Source: Physcomitrium patens (taxonomy: Eukaryota; Streptophyta; Bryopsida; Funariales; Funariaceae). From it: 64,000 nucleotides of DNA. Under the pieces are notes generated by a model. It saw only the letters and a program-made list of their open reading frames with translations, ran no database searches and was not told where the DNA came from. A program made the position numbers and the translations under genes. Where the stretch lies: contig NC_037269.1 of the NCBI RefSeq assembly GCF_000002425.4, positions 449,599-513,598 of the forward strand, written 5' to 3'. Shown piece by piece: positions 25,401 to 37,296 of the stretch; the stretch's first letter is position 1, and the number at the start of each line of letters is the position of its first letter.

Positions 25401-26203
25401 TTTTAAAAAATCAAATATTTTCAATAGAACATTAATCTTTTGTCGTTTTTGAGCTTTTTTTAACTACATCTTAATTGTTCTATGTAGCTTTGACAATCAA
25501 TTTACTAAATATTTTTTCATAGGATTATCAATCTTTGAAAAGTAAAAAATATCAAGTCTAGAATGATAACCATAATTGGCAAAGAAAGGTGTTTGTTGAG
25601 TAGAATAATGTATCAAATTATTATATGCAAACTCTACTAATAGTAAAAGATTTGTCCAATCATCTTAATGATAGTTCATAGTATACCTCAAATATTGCTC
25701 CAAATCTTGATTCATTTATTCTATTTGGCCATCAATTTGAAGATGAAAAGCCAAAAAAAGCTTTATATTTATCTTTAAAATCTTGAAAAAGATTCTTTAA
25801 AATCTTGATATAAATTGAGTCATTCTATCTAATAAAATATCGTTAAATAATCCGTAATAGTGATAGATGTTATCAAAAAAAAGTTTAGCCATTTCTTCAT
25901 TTATGCTAGAATTTTTACATAATAAAAAATATGCTATCTTGATAAAATAATCTACTATCACAAATATTGAATCATAACAACTTAGGACTAGAAGATCCAT
26001 GATAAAATCTAAAAAAATGGAAGATCATGATTGTTCTAGAATAGGTAATGGGTGAAAAAGTTCATAAGGTCAATGGCAAGGAAATTTGGATCTTGAACAA
26101 ATATTATATGATTGTACAAAGTCTTTGACTGCCTTCTACATTTGTGGCCAACAAAAATTTCTCAATGTTAGCTCCAAAATCTTATTGTATCCAAAATGTT
26201 TGG

Positions 26204-27547
26204 TATCATATTATAACACAACTATATAGTGAAAGGTAATAATATGGATCTTATTATAGAAGAGCCAAGTTAAAAGATAAAATAAAAAATATCCATAGAA
26301 GATAAGAAAGTAATAAATTTTTTTAGTAATTATGCTACTTTTTTAGAAAAGTGACTTTTACTTAATTTATACAACTATAAATAAGAAAAATAAGATAGAT
26401 TAGAAAAATAAAAAATAAAGGCATATTTAAAAAGAAGTTAGGAGTGGATTTGAGCAAAAATTCCTAAAAGAAATTAGATATTGATACCTAAAGAGGACCA
26501 GTTACGAACCTAGGTTGAAAACAGATCTCGAGACACAAAACTAAGTCTCAATGACAATTCTAGGGTTCTTTGGTTGATCAAAGAGTAGGATTTGAGAAAA
26601 AACTTGATAGAATTTTTATATGCATTGATTTTGAAGGTTTTGGATAGATAATGACTTTGTAAGAGCTTTACAAAGTTGATGTTGTTTTCCATGATTCTAG
26701 TTTTTGGAAGATAAAATAGAGTTGATATTTTGGGCAATTTCAAGAGTTTGGTAATAGATCTACAAGTGAAATTTTTTGGATTTGTGGATGTAATTGTGTT
26801 GTGAATTTGAATTTGAGTTTGATTGAATGATTAGATTGAAAAGTATGAAGGTTTTTGTAGAATATGGTCTTAGAATTTAGGGTTTTGAAAACTAGTGAGG
26901 TTTTTTTAGATATTTATCAATCTGCTAATTAGATTGAAGAAATTTATTCAAAGAGGTAGTCAACTTAATTTCTAATAAGTATGTAAAGTTTGGAAGCAAA
27001 GTAATAGTTCAATTAGGAATAATTGGCTGTGAGAAATTGGCATCAAGGTTAGAAAATGAGATCGGTTGATACAGAAGTAGGTTTTTGAAATTATTGTGTG
27101 TTTGATAGTTCTAATTCTTTTCAATTTTTTTGTGCTTATTTTAAAATTAATTAGTGAAGAATATGAAAAATTTTAATTGAAATCAATAATTCAAATATTA
27201 ATTATTGAAGTTCAAAATCTATTGTAAGGTTATTTGAAATTTTTTTGAAATTTAAAAAATTGATTAAGATTTGATTAGAATTAGGATTTGGTTAAGATTT
27301 AGGTTTTGTTTAAGATTAGGTTTTTATTAGGATTAGGTTTTTTTAGAATTAAGATTGATTAGGTTTAGGATTTGGTTTGATTTAGGATTTGATTTGGATT
27401 TCTTTAGGATTTTTTTAAGATTTTTTTAGATTCTTTGAGGATTCTTTTGAATTTTTTTAGAATTTCTTTAAGATTCTTTAGATTTCTTTAGGATTTTATT
27501 GTATTTTCTTTTATAATTTATTTCAAAAATAAAATAAAATAAAATAA

Positions 27548-27591
<44 letters not shown>

Positions 27592-27744
27592 GATTAAATT
27601 AATGCTCAATTATGCTTGTTAAGCTCCTATAGTAATTTGTATATGATTTTATCAGAGTTGTTAGGACTTGTTGCAATTTTTCTTTTATCTTCCATAGCCA
27701 AGTGCCTAGTGCATTCTCAAGCCAAAACTTTACGTAATACGACA
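26204..27744 (+). mobile_element. F2 solo LTR nested in copy G integrase
   Basis: A 1.54-kb unit interrupts the integrase coding similarity exactly: G matches E up to 26203 and resumes at 27745. The start (TATCATATTATAACAC) aligns with TGTTGTATTATAATAC at 42292; the end is GTAATACGACA. The flanks TTTGG and TCAGT both sit where copy E has TCCTG, so a decayed 5-bp target duplication is likely. It contains a weak TTTAGGATT tract (27240-27490) and an (AAAAT)n/(AAT)n run (27525-27587). Confidence 0.7.
27525..27587. repeat. (AAAAT)n-(AAT)n microsatellite
   Basis: Four or five AAAAT units followed by about 13 AAT units, inside the F2 LTR. Confidence 0.9.
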
Positions 27745-30039
27745 TCAGTTGTTAAAAATTCATGACGACTTTGAAAAACACATATTTGTATTCTACCTTA
27801 TGGAATGTATAATTGTCTTTCAAAATAAAGTTGATGGTTCTTGAACTCAAACTTTGAAGGATCATAAAATTTGGAAGATTTATTCTTAATAACGTGGATA
27901 AGAGGATTAGAGGACATATTTGATTGAATTCACTTGAAAAAGATTGAATCAATATTCAATGTTGATTTTATTTCTTGAAGATAAAAATACTTTTGGTTCA
28001 AGAAAATCATTCTTTATTGATTAAGAGATGCATCTTTTTTTTGGTGCAAGATAAGAATGTCTAAAAAGGACATCTAACAAACCTTATTATTTTTGGAGTT
28101 GATAAGGAATCTTTAAATAAAAACTTGATAAAGACTTATTCCAATAAATTTGAAGACGATTTAAAACATATATCAACATGAAATACTTAAGATTCTTGTG
28201 ATGTATATACATTGTGACTAGACTCAAGATACCTTTTACATAATGATATTATTCTTGAAATGAATTTATAATTACAAAGAGCTCTTTGCTGTAGATTTTA
28301 TAATTAATCTTAATTACTAAATATTTTTAGAATAGAAAGTTATTTAATGGAATTTATCATCTGCTACCATTTGTGATATTAATATATCTAAGGCAAAGTT
28401 TGATGCATCTATTTTCATAAAAGATGCCTTAGAGAAGTAAACACAGTATAAAATTGATGCAAAAAAAACTCCTTTTTTAAAGCATCAAATAATATTTTGA
28501 TTTCTTTACTCTACTCAAGTTTGTCTTCACAAATTAAATGTATAAGTGGAATTGTAACTTGAAAAAAATTCTTGATGAAGATCCAATAGTAATTGGCAAA
28601 GTCCAAAAAGTATTGCACATGTCTTATTATTCTTGAAATCTTCAAATCTATTATAGTTTAGACCTTTGGATCCATCATTAGCCTTTTTTTGGAAATGATG
28701 TATCTTAAGAAGTTAACTTAAGTAGTATAGAATATACACTTCTTTAATTTGGCATATAATTATGCATCCTTAAATTTTTGTAATATACAACAAATATGAA
28801 CTTCATACTCTTTTATATTTTTAGAGTAGATTAAGATGTCTTTCAAATAATAAATTACAGAATCATCAAAAAACTCATAAAAGACATCATTCATCAGATG
28901 TTGAAAAGTATCTGATACATTCGTGAATCTAAAAGGCATGACATTATATTCAAAATGCTCATACTTGGTTCAAAATGTAATTATTTATTTTTTTATTTTT
29001 TTAATGCATACTAGATTATATGCTCTTTATAGATCTATTTTTGTATAGATCTTTGCTTGATTAAGTCGATCAAGAAGTCTTAAAATCAAAGGTAGAGGAT
29101 ACCTATTTTTGATGGTGATCTTGTTGAATCTTTGATAGTCTAGTTACATCTGTAGAGATCTATCTTTTTTCTTTACAAATAAGATAGGAGTTCCAACTAG
29201 AGATTTAGAATGGCATATAAAATTCTTATCCAATTTCTTATCAATGTATTCTTTAAGCACATCTAATTTTTTTATGATAAGCCATAGATTGGTCCAAATG
29301 GTAGTTGACGTCTTTTGTGAAGATTGATAGAACAATCATAAGAAGGATGCTTTAGAAGCATATTTGCATTCTTCTTTTCAAAAACATCTTAGAAATCTTA
29401 ATATTAGCTAAAAATAATACTTAATAGTTTTTTATCATCAAAAATAGGCATGGCATATATAGCAAGAGATAATCTTTCTTTTGCAACATGTATAAAAGTT
29501 CTTATACCTACTAGTAAGGATTTGGATGTATTAGACTTATGTATTTTTACTTGACTAACAAGATTTTGGATTAAACTACCAAAAAAATTAAAATTACAAG
29601 AAATTTAATCTATTTAAAGATTATATTTTTTAATTAAGATAATCTTAAAATAATAAAATTTGATAGAGATCTTATTACATTAAATATTACCATGCTGTTA
29701 TGATCTTTAATTAATATCTCTAAAAGAAAAATTTCATGTATAATATCTCTAGAAAATAACAAACAACTATCTATGACTTATATATATATATATATAAATT
29801 TAGTTTTTAAAACTAATGATATTTCTTATTTTTAGATAAAATCTTTATCTATAAAATATGCTAAGACTTTTGAATCTAATAAAGTTAAGACTTTGTGATT
29901 TTTTGGTCTTAAATAAACTTCTATTATAAAATAAGGTGAGGGGTTTGAGGAGAAAGTATGACCTTTATTAGGAGTCATATAAGATTTGAGCTATATGGTC
30001 CCTATTCTAATTAAAGAATCTTGTTTTTTGATACATTGT

Positions 30040-30749
30040 TATTGTATTATGTGAAGTTTAGCTTGAGAACGCACCAAGCACTTAGCAAATGGAAGAAAAA
30101 TCCTAAAATCTAGTTAGGTGTTGCTTAGCCTCCTATTCCAATCTAAATATTAAACTTCTAATGTTAATATGTCTTTTTTAAATCATTCAATTGTTCTTAA
30201 ATTTTATATTTTTATAGCAAATCAATTCTATTATCCTTATACAGAAATTTTATCTCAATTTAATTTCTAGATTATTGAAGATCTTAGAAATTCTAACTGC
30301 CTCTCAAAATCTAACTTTCAAGACTTTAATCTACTTTTAAGTCTATTCTCTAATTGCATTCTTTGATTTACAAAAGAACCTCCGAATTGCTATGAGTACC
30401 TAATTTTATGCTTCACAGTCTAATATCAATCTAGGTTGATAATCGGTCTTTTTTAGATATCAAATTTTTTCCTTTTAAGTTAATTTTTGCTAAAATCAAC
30501 TCCTAATTTCTTTCTACATATGCTCATATCCTTTATTTTTCTAATCTATCTTATTTTTTCTTATGTATGACCTTACAAAGTAAGTAGAAGCTTGCTTTGT
30601 AAAATAGTAGCATTTATATCTTTAGTTTTACTTTCTTTGGACTATTATCTATTTTCTAAGATAATTTGCTACAATATTTGAAGTAAGATATTTTGTAATA
30701 TAATAATTTCTTCATCCTTTTCACCTATTAGTTGTATTACATCACAACA
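30040..30749 (-). mobile_element. F2 LTR, internally shortened
   Basis: Both F2 ends are present (minus-strand start TGTTGTGATGTAATAC at 30749; end CATAATACAATA at 30040), with GAGAACGCACCAAGCACTT near the left end as in the other copies. It is only 0.71 kb because the middle, including the TTTAGG tract, is missing. Left flank is copy G gag/protease, right flank is F5; flanking 5-mers differ. Confidence 0.65.
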
Positions 30750-33700
30750 TCCATCGCCTCTAAACTTATGCATCTTTCAATATGCACCAATGATTCTTCA
30801 ATATGTTGATATAGAGTATTCTTCGTCATGGTCAAATTCTTAATCTTTAATTTGTTCTTCTTCTCTCATTTCAATATCTTATAGTGGATTTTTTTATTCA
30901 TCAAAACTAATATTTTTATGTCTTTATTTAAATAACTTGATTTTCTTCCCTGCTATATATATCTTCAATTCAATACCATCAAGTTCTCGTAATAAGTATG
31001 TTCCATTGTCATATATTTGTTTGACAACATAAGATCCAAACTATCTCTTTGTAATTTTTTTTTATCGTGTTATATTGGTTTTTCAAACTATTATTATAAA
31101 TCAACATCCAATCATTATTTTGAATTAGTTTTAGATATAATTGATGCTTTTTGTCTAACCTTTCTTTGTTTTTTTTTCTTTTTTCTTTTAACTTCTTTAT
31201 AGCTACCTCAATGTTCTTGGGTCTTCTTTCAAGTTGTCAAATTTTTAATGTTAATAATTCTTCTCTTCTTAAATTATCTTCTCAAGGTAATACATTTTAT
31301 GTTCATACAACCTCCTCTATTGGCATCACCAATTTTTGTCTATACATCAATTTTGCTAGCATGTATCTTATAACTATATTATGAGTTGTGTAATCTACCC
31401 ATAATGCAAATAGTAATAACTTAGGCCAATCACCTATCTTGCCTTGGCATGCTTTGATCAATATTTTAACAATTTGAGATTGGTCAAGTTGACATTTGCC
31501 ATTTCTTTTTGGATTATATGCAGTTGTTAGTACAAGTCTAATGTCCATCCTTTCAAAGAACTCTTATGCTTTATTAACATCTAATTCTCCTCTATCCATA
31601 GTGATTTTTTTAATACAACCATATCAGCAAATAATTTCCTTTAATATAAACCAACATATCCCTTCCATAGTCTTTGTTCAAAGCATTCTTTCTTTGGCTT
31701 GATTTGTCAAATCTTCTTAAGCAAGTATCAAATATTTCTTTTGTTCAAATCCGATTGACATTGTAACTAAATCAACCATGCATTTGTAGTGAATTTCTAA
31801 TGGATATGTTAGATGCAATCCATCTCAATGACAAATGTTTGAATATATTTGACAAATCTCATAAGATCCTATAAAATCCGTCATATCTTTATACATGCCC
31901 TTTTACCAATAGTTTTCTTTTACCCTTACAAATGCTGTCCAAATGCCTTAATCTCCGGCCTACTAACTTTCATGAAATTCTTTAATGATATTTTATTGGA
32001 TACTATAGCCACATATAACCCATTGTGGCATTCTACTCCTTTTTTTTGGATGCTTCTATAAAAATCTATCATAAAGAAAATATCTATAAGTCTTCTTCCA
32101 AATTTTTTTAAGCTCATAATCCATCCAATCTTCTTACCACTTCAATGTACTGAAGTACTTTTCAATGTACAACCATTCACCATTATATAATTCTTCTAAA
32201 AATAATTCAAGTAGTATAGCCAAACACAATCCATCCCTTCTTATATACAAAGTCGAATAAATTCCAATGCCAATATTTTTTTCATTATCCACTATATCAT
32301 CTTTATTATCATATCGTGATCATGATAACATATCTGCAACCATATTATCTTTTCTAGAAATATATTTGAATTCTAGATTTATAGACTTTATACATATAAT
32401 TCATCTTAACATTATTATATTTAGTTTAAAATAACTAGTAATCATGCCTAATAAGAATAAATAATCTATTTCTATAACTATTGATGCGTCAATCAAATAT
32501 TCATTTTTATTTTTCATAGCTATTACTATATTCTATAATTCTCTTTTGATTTTTACATATGTTCTCTATTTAGCATTCAAAACTTTTGCTCTAAATCTTA
32601 TTATATATCTATTCCCTTATTCATCATCTTATCCAACTATCCAACCTATTTCAATTAGAATCGCATCAATTGTTAATATCACTAATCTTCCACATTCACA
32701 ATTTACTTTCTTGAAAGCTGAAGAAAAAAGTTCTTTCAATTTTTTCATAGCTTTTCTTTGATTTCTTTTTTAATAAAATTTTTTATTTTTTTTATAACAA
32801 CTTATACAATAGATCTGCTACATATGCAAAATGAGATATGTATATATGATAGAAAATATATGTTCATAAATTTTTTTGAACTTTCATTGTGTTTTTACAT
32901 TCTTTCATCTTTTTAATAATATCAACCTTTTTCATACTTGATTTGTGTCTATATAATCTATACATGTATCTTACTACTAAAACTTTTTTTATCTCAAACA
33001 TTGATTTTGTTCCCAATAAGGTTAAATGAATTTCTTCTAATCTTGTCAAAAAATACTCACAATTATCAATATAATCTGCTACAAACTTCTTACATCCCTT
33101 TGAATCCAATGTCTCATCTTTTTTTTCTTCTCTATATCTTTTAATTAGCATATCATTTTAAAAAGGCATTATTATAATTAGAATAAATTCTCTTAACACC
33201 TTATGCATTCCATTCATCATGTATATTATAGAATTTGTAGCCCCTTGTAGTAATATGTACATTCTAATCAATCTTAATAGTGTCTTTATAGTTATCAAAT
33301 CCCTACTTGGCATTGCTAATTGAAATTAATTATAGCTTGAATAAAGATCATTCATTAAATAGATACTCCTTCAAATAAATGCTTCTCCAAATTCATCTAC
33401 AATTGGACTTAAATCCATATTTCTAATGGTTATTTTATTCACAGATTACATGTCTTGTATAAATCTCATTGTTCCATTTTTCTTTGGCATTATAAACCAT
33501 CAATTAGAATAGGGTGCCATAAGTAGTTTCAAAATCCTTATTTTAATTTTTTCATTGAATAAATCTATTAATTTAAATAAATGTGCTTTTGATACTAAAA
33601 TTGATCACAAATTCCATGGTTCATGAGGAATAGTAAATATGACCATAGGTGCTATAATACTTGGATCAGCACATCTAATTTCATATGCATCAAATACAAA

Positions 33701-35800
33701 AGCCTTTCCATGTTGTCAAAGTACATCTTTAAAATATTTATCTTCATATTTTATTAAAAATCCATCACATCCAACATTTTATCTATCTAAAGTAGCATCT
33801 GTAAATTCATGCTCTATCTTTCTAGGATTCTTTAAATTTGATTGTGTAGATATTCTATTTATCTTTTCTTTATAATCTAATGGTAGTAGAAAAGATATTG
33901 ATTTGATCTTTTTTGCCATTGATTTATATTTGGTTTCAATACATACCTTTTGGTGATTTTATTTTTTATTAATCTGTAAATTTTATTATAAAATTCTTTA
34001 GAATATATATTAATAAGTCTATTCTTTTTTTGCAATCTACCTTGAAATATATAATTTAATTCCTCCATAGTACCTACAAATCCCACTTCTTCAAATGCTC
34101 TTGAAATAAATTCATTTTCATTCAATTCTTTATTTTTTTAATTTTTGCTCAATATTTTTAATATATTATTTATCCATATTTTTCACCTTCTCAATAGTCT
34201 TAAAAGACAATATACAATCTTGTGTCAATCCAATAAGTGCAATAGGTAATATCTTTTTTTTTCTATACTTAGCAAAAATAAATATTTTTTTAATCCATGG
34301 CAATCTCGCTTTATAATGGTGTGTAGTAAAAATCCCTCACATGTTTATCTCTAAATTCACTAGTAAACTTTGGTAAAAGTTTCTCTCTCAAACTTCCATG
34401 ATTTCTTTTATGATTAGCACATATTGTCAAAAATTGCACCATTCTCATTCCATCTCAACTTCTAATCTGAACATATACCGATCCATTGTCTTTAACTTTT
34501 GTTTTTATGTAAGCAGCCATAATATAAGATTATCTTAGAATGATAGGATAAGTAGACATATCTTGCACAAAGAAGTTTCATTCATCACTAACATCTCATA
34601 TTGTAACCTTCACATTTGGACATGTTCCATATAATTCTCTTTATAAATTGTTTGCCACTCAAATCATCTATCCATGTTTAGTATCAATAAGCCATTTTTT
34701 CCTTTCATATAACTCTTTTGACACCAAATTGATCTCCAAACTATGATCAATTAATGCCACAATAGATTCCTCTAAATTTCCTAATTTGATCAATGTCTCC
34801 ATTGTTGTTTTTGTTCAATGACTTTGAGAATAATGACTTGAAGTTTGGATTTCTTCTTCTTTTTCCATAATCATTATACATAAAACATCTCCATATGCAT
34901 AAAATGTGTTCTTATAAAATCTTCTATAAATCTATTATTGCTTCAATATCTGATTGTAATTTATAACTAGAAGCCTTTGCTTTTTCTTTTACAATTTCTC
35001 TTTTCTTTGTAGAAATATTCTCTTTTGTCTCTTCATATATAGGATTCTTTTGTTGTTGTGCCTTTTCTATCCTCATAGTTCTTTTTGATGGCTCTTTATT
35101 ATTTTCATTTTTTTTCCTTCTATTAATGCTTCATATTGATTCCATATAACATATGCATGTACAAATAGACTATCAACCAAATTATTCTAATCCATGGTTT
35201 TTTAAATATTCTTATCCATATTAATTAATATATCTCTACTAATCTTTCCATTTGCTGCATACTTCATTGTACTTGGCCACAATAAACTTATATGATCTGG
35301 TGCTTCAATGCTTATGCCCATATAATCTTGAGTAAATCCAATTCTATATGTCTTTGCTTCTTTTACATGAACCATTAATGCTTTCATATTCCCATTGCCA
35401 AAGTTTGTCCCTAATTTTTCTCCACTTTTTTTTAGATGTATTACACTATCTTTGAAAAAAATAATTCCTTTACATAGTGCATCTGGAAAATCCTCACATT
35501 TCCTTCTCAAATGATCCATGCTATCATACTACATGTACATATATACTACACCTTCCATCGATCCTAATCTTTGTTTTGTTGATACTCTTGATGATTGATT
35601 CTTCTCTTCAAATTTTATAAATTTTATTTCGAAATCTTTCATCTCTTATATAATTTCATTGATGCCTATTTCTTCTTTCTTTGATGTAGTAATTGAAGGT
35701 TGAATCATAGATATAAGATTGGTAGTAGGTATTTTTACTTAAGATACTTACAATGGTTTTTGAATACTTATCCTATTTTTTTAATATTTTTTTTATTATT
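30750..35800 (-). pseudogene. F5 Ty3/gypsy gag-pol remnant
   Basis: Minus strand, 5' end at right. Gag C-terminus (35519-35202): DHLRRKCEDFPDALCKGIIF, TNFGNGNMKALM. Protease (about 34790-34340): ALIDHSLEINLVSKELYE, LYGTCPNVKVTI, VQDMSTYPIIL, VQFLTICANHKRN. RT (about 33900-32870): SKGCKKFVADYIDNCEYFL, RLEEIHLTLLGTKSMFE. RNase H/linker (about 32900-32270). Integrase (31560-31290): LTTAYNPKRNGKCQLDQ, YTTHNIVIRYMLAKLMY; and a C-terminal tail (31040-30850): NGTYLLRELDGIELK. It resembles gag-pol proteins with the gag-side DUF4100-like region, a lineage distinct from F1. No LTR found. Stops throughout. Confidence 0.7.
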
Positions 35801-35829
35801 TCAATATTTCAATATTTTTTTATATTTTC

Positions 35830-36783
35830 AATGATAGAAGAAAAATAGAAATCTGAGTTACTATGAATAAGTTATGAAGGTTTAAAAATATCAAGTAAAT
35901 ATATAAAAAATTAAGTGAATAATATTTACTTGAAGGATAACTTGCTTAAGAGATTAAGAATTCGAGCCTCACCAAGGCTTACAAGTAGTGTATAGGGGTG
36001 TTAAGAGAGGCCACAAGGCCTTAGGCTTATCTTCCTACCTATGTCCAAGATGTTACAATCCATATGGGACTTGTGCACCTCCCATTTTATAAGGACTAGT
36101 CTAATTGTTGGTCCTCCTATTTCTTACTAGTAAAACTATCATTTTTATATTTTTGACTTCACCATAGTATTTAAAAATATCCAATTAGCTTAAAAACCTT
36201 ATATAGATTTCAAATATTGCTTCATTTTTTTATAGTGGCTCCTTAGGTGGTAAAATTCAATTTTGGTGAAATTGAATCTTGAAGTTTCTTTAAAAATTCA
36301 TAAAATATTCTAAATAAAATTTAAATAAGTTCTAAAAAACTACATATTATTTTTATAAATATAATATCTATTTAAATCTATAATTTTCTATGTTGATAAT
36401 TTTTTATAATAATAAAATCAATTTACATCTACTAAAAATCTTATTTTTCTATATAATTAACTAAGAAGATATGAACTTCTCTTTTATGCTTCGTGTAACT
36501 ACTAATTAAAATTTATAGTTTTTTATAATTAATAAATATAGATATAAGGCCCATATAAATATTGATCTTAATAAATAATATTTAATAGTGAATAATAAAT
36601 AAAAGTATTGAATCAACTAAGATAATTACCTCCAAGACTTATTAAGACTTCATTTCTACAACAAAAAATTTAATTTTCTATTTGTCTAAGGATTTCTATA
36701 CTACTCACCATATATTATGATTTTAAGTACTTTGAATGCATCTTTTTTTTCTAAAATAATTAATGAATTGATTTGATAATTTA
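35830..36783 (-). repeat. F3 terminal repeat, copy 3 (3' LTR position)
   Basis: It matches copies 1, 2 and 4, including the B-box-like GAATTCGAGCCTC at about 35959 and AGAGGCCACAAGGCCTTAGG. Its left end is truncated relative to copy 1. Confidence 0.65.
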
Positions 36784-37277
36784 CACATGGTGACCATCTA
36801 GGACGACTTGTAAAAGAGAAGAATCTAGAATTGACTATGTTAAATTTGCTACATGAAAAAGTGACTTGGCTTTAAATGATATCAAATTTTTTAAGATCAA
36901 AATGAGTAAGCTATTGCTACTTAATATATCAATTGAGTTGGATTGATCTAGATTACTATCCAAGAAAAATGAAGGACTTAAAATCTATTCTAACTAAGAC
37001 TTTTTAAGATAAGAAAATATTAAAAAATTTAAAAAATTAATACTTTAGAATCTTCTCTAATATGAAAAGAGCACGACACCAATCTTATAAGGCTTATATA
37101 TCCTTTGGTTGTTTATTATTAGACCTTCTTGCACTAACACTAGCTCATTGAGATAGCTTATTTTTTCCAATTGAGTTTAAACCAAAGATACTTCATTAAT
37201 AATTCCTCACTTAACCAACAATTTTGCAACCTATAGATGGTTAAAAAAGACTTAACTACTACTTCTTAACATCCACT

Positions 37278-37296
37278 ATTTTTTTTTTTTTTTTTT
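37278..37296. repeat. Poly-T run
   Basis: Nineteen T in the F3 non-coding region between pol C-terminus and terminal repeat. Confidence 0.85.

Larger units (their letters stand above)
25430..30039 (-). pseudogene. F1b pol-gag remnant, copy G (carries a nested F2)
   Basis: Minus strand, 5' end at right: gag end and protease (29900-29700, with ESNKVK where F1 has DSG context); RT (29335-28600, including IDKKLDKNFICHSKSLVGTPILFVKKKD, and YLKD in place of YLDD near 28845); RNase H (28450-28100); integrase zinc-finger region (28000-27745); an interruption by F2 (26204-27744); then the integrase core (26203-25780; SYDSIFVIVDYFIKIAYFLL, GLFNDILLDRMTQF) and its C-terminal part to about 25440. The chromodomain, third ORF and 3' LTR are missing. 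Confidence 0.75.
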
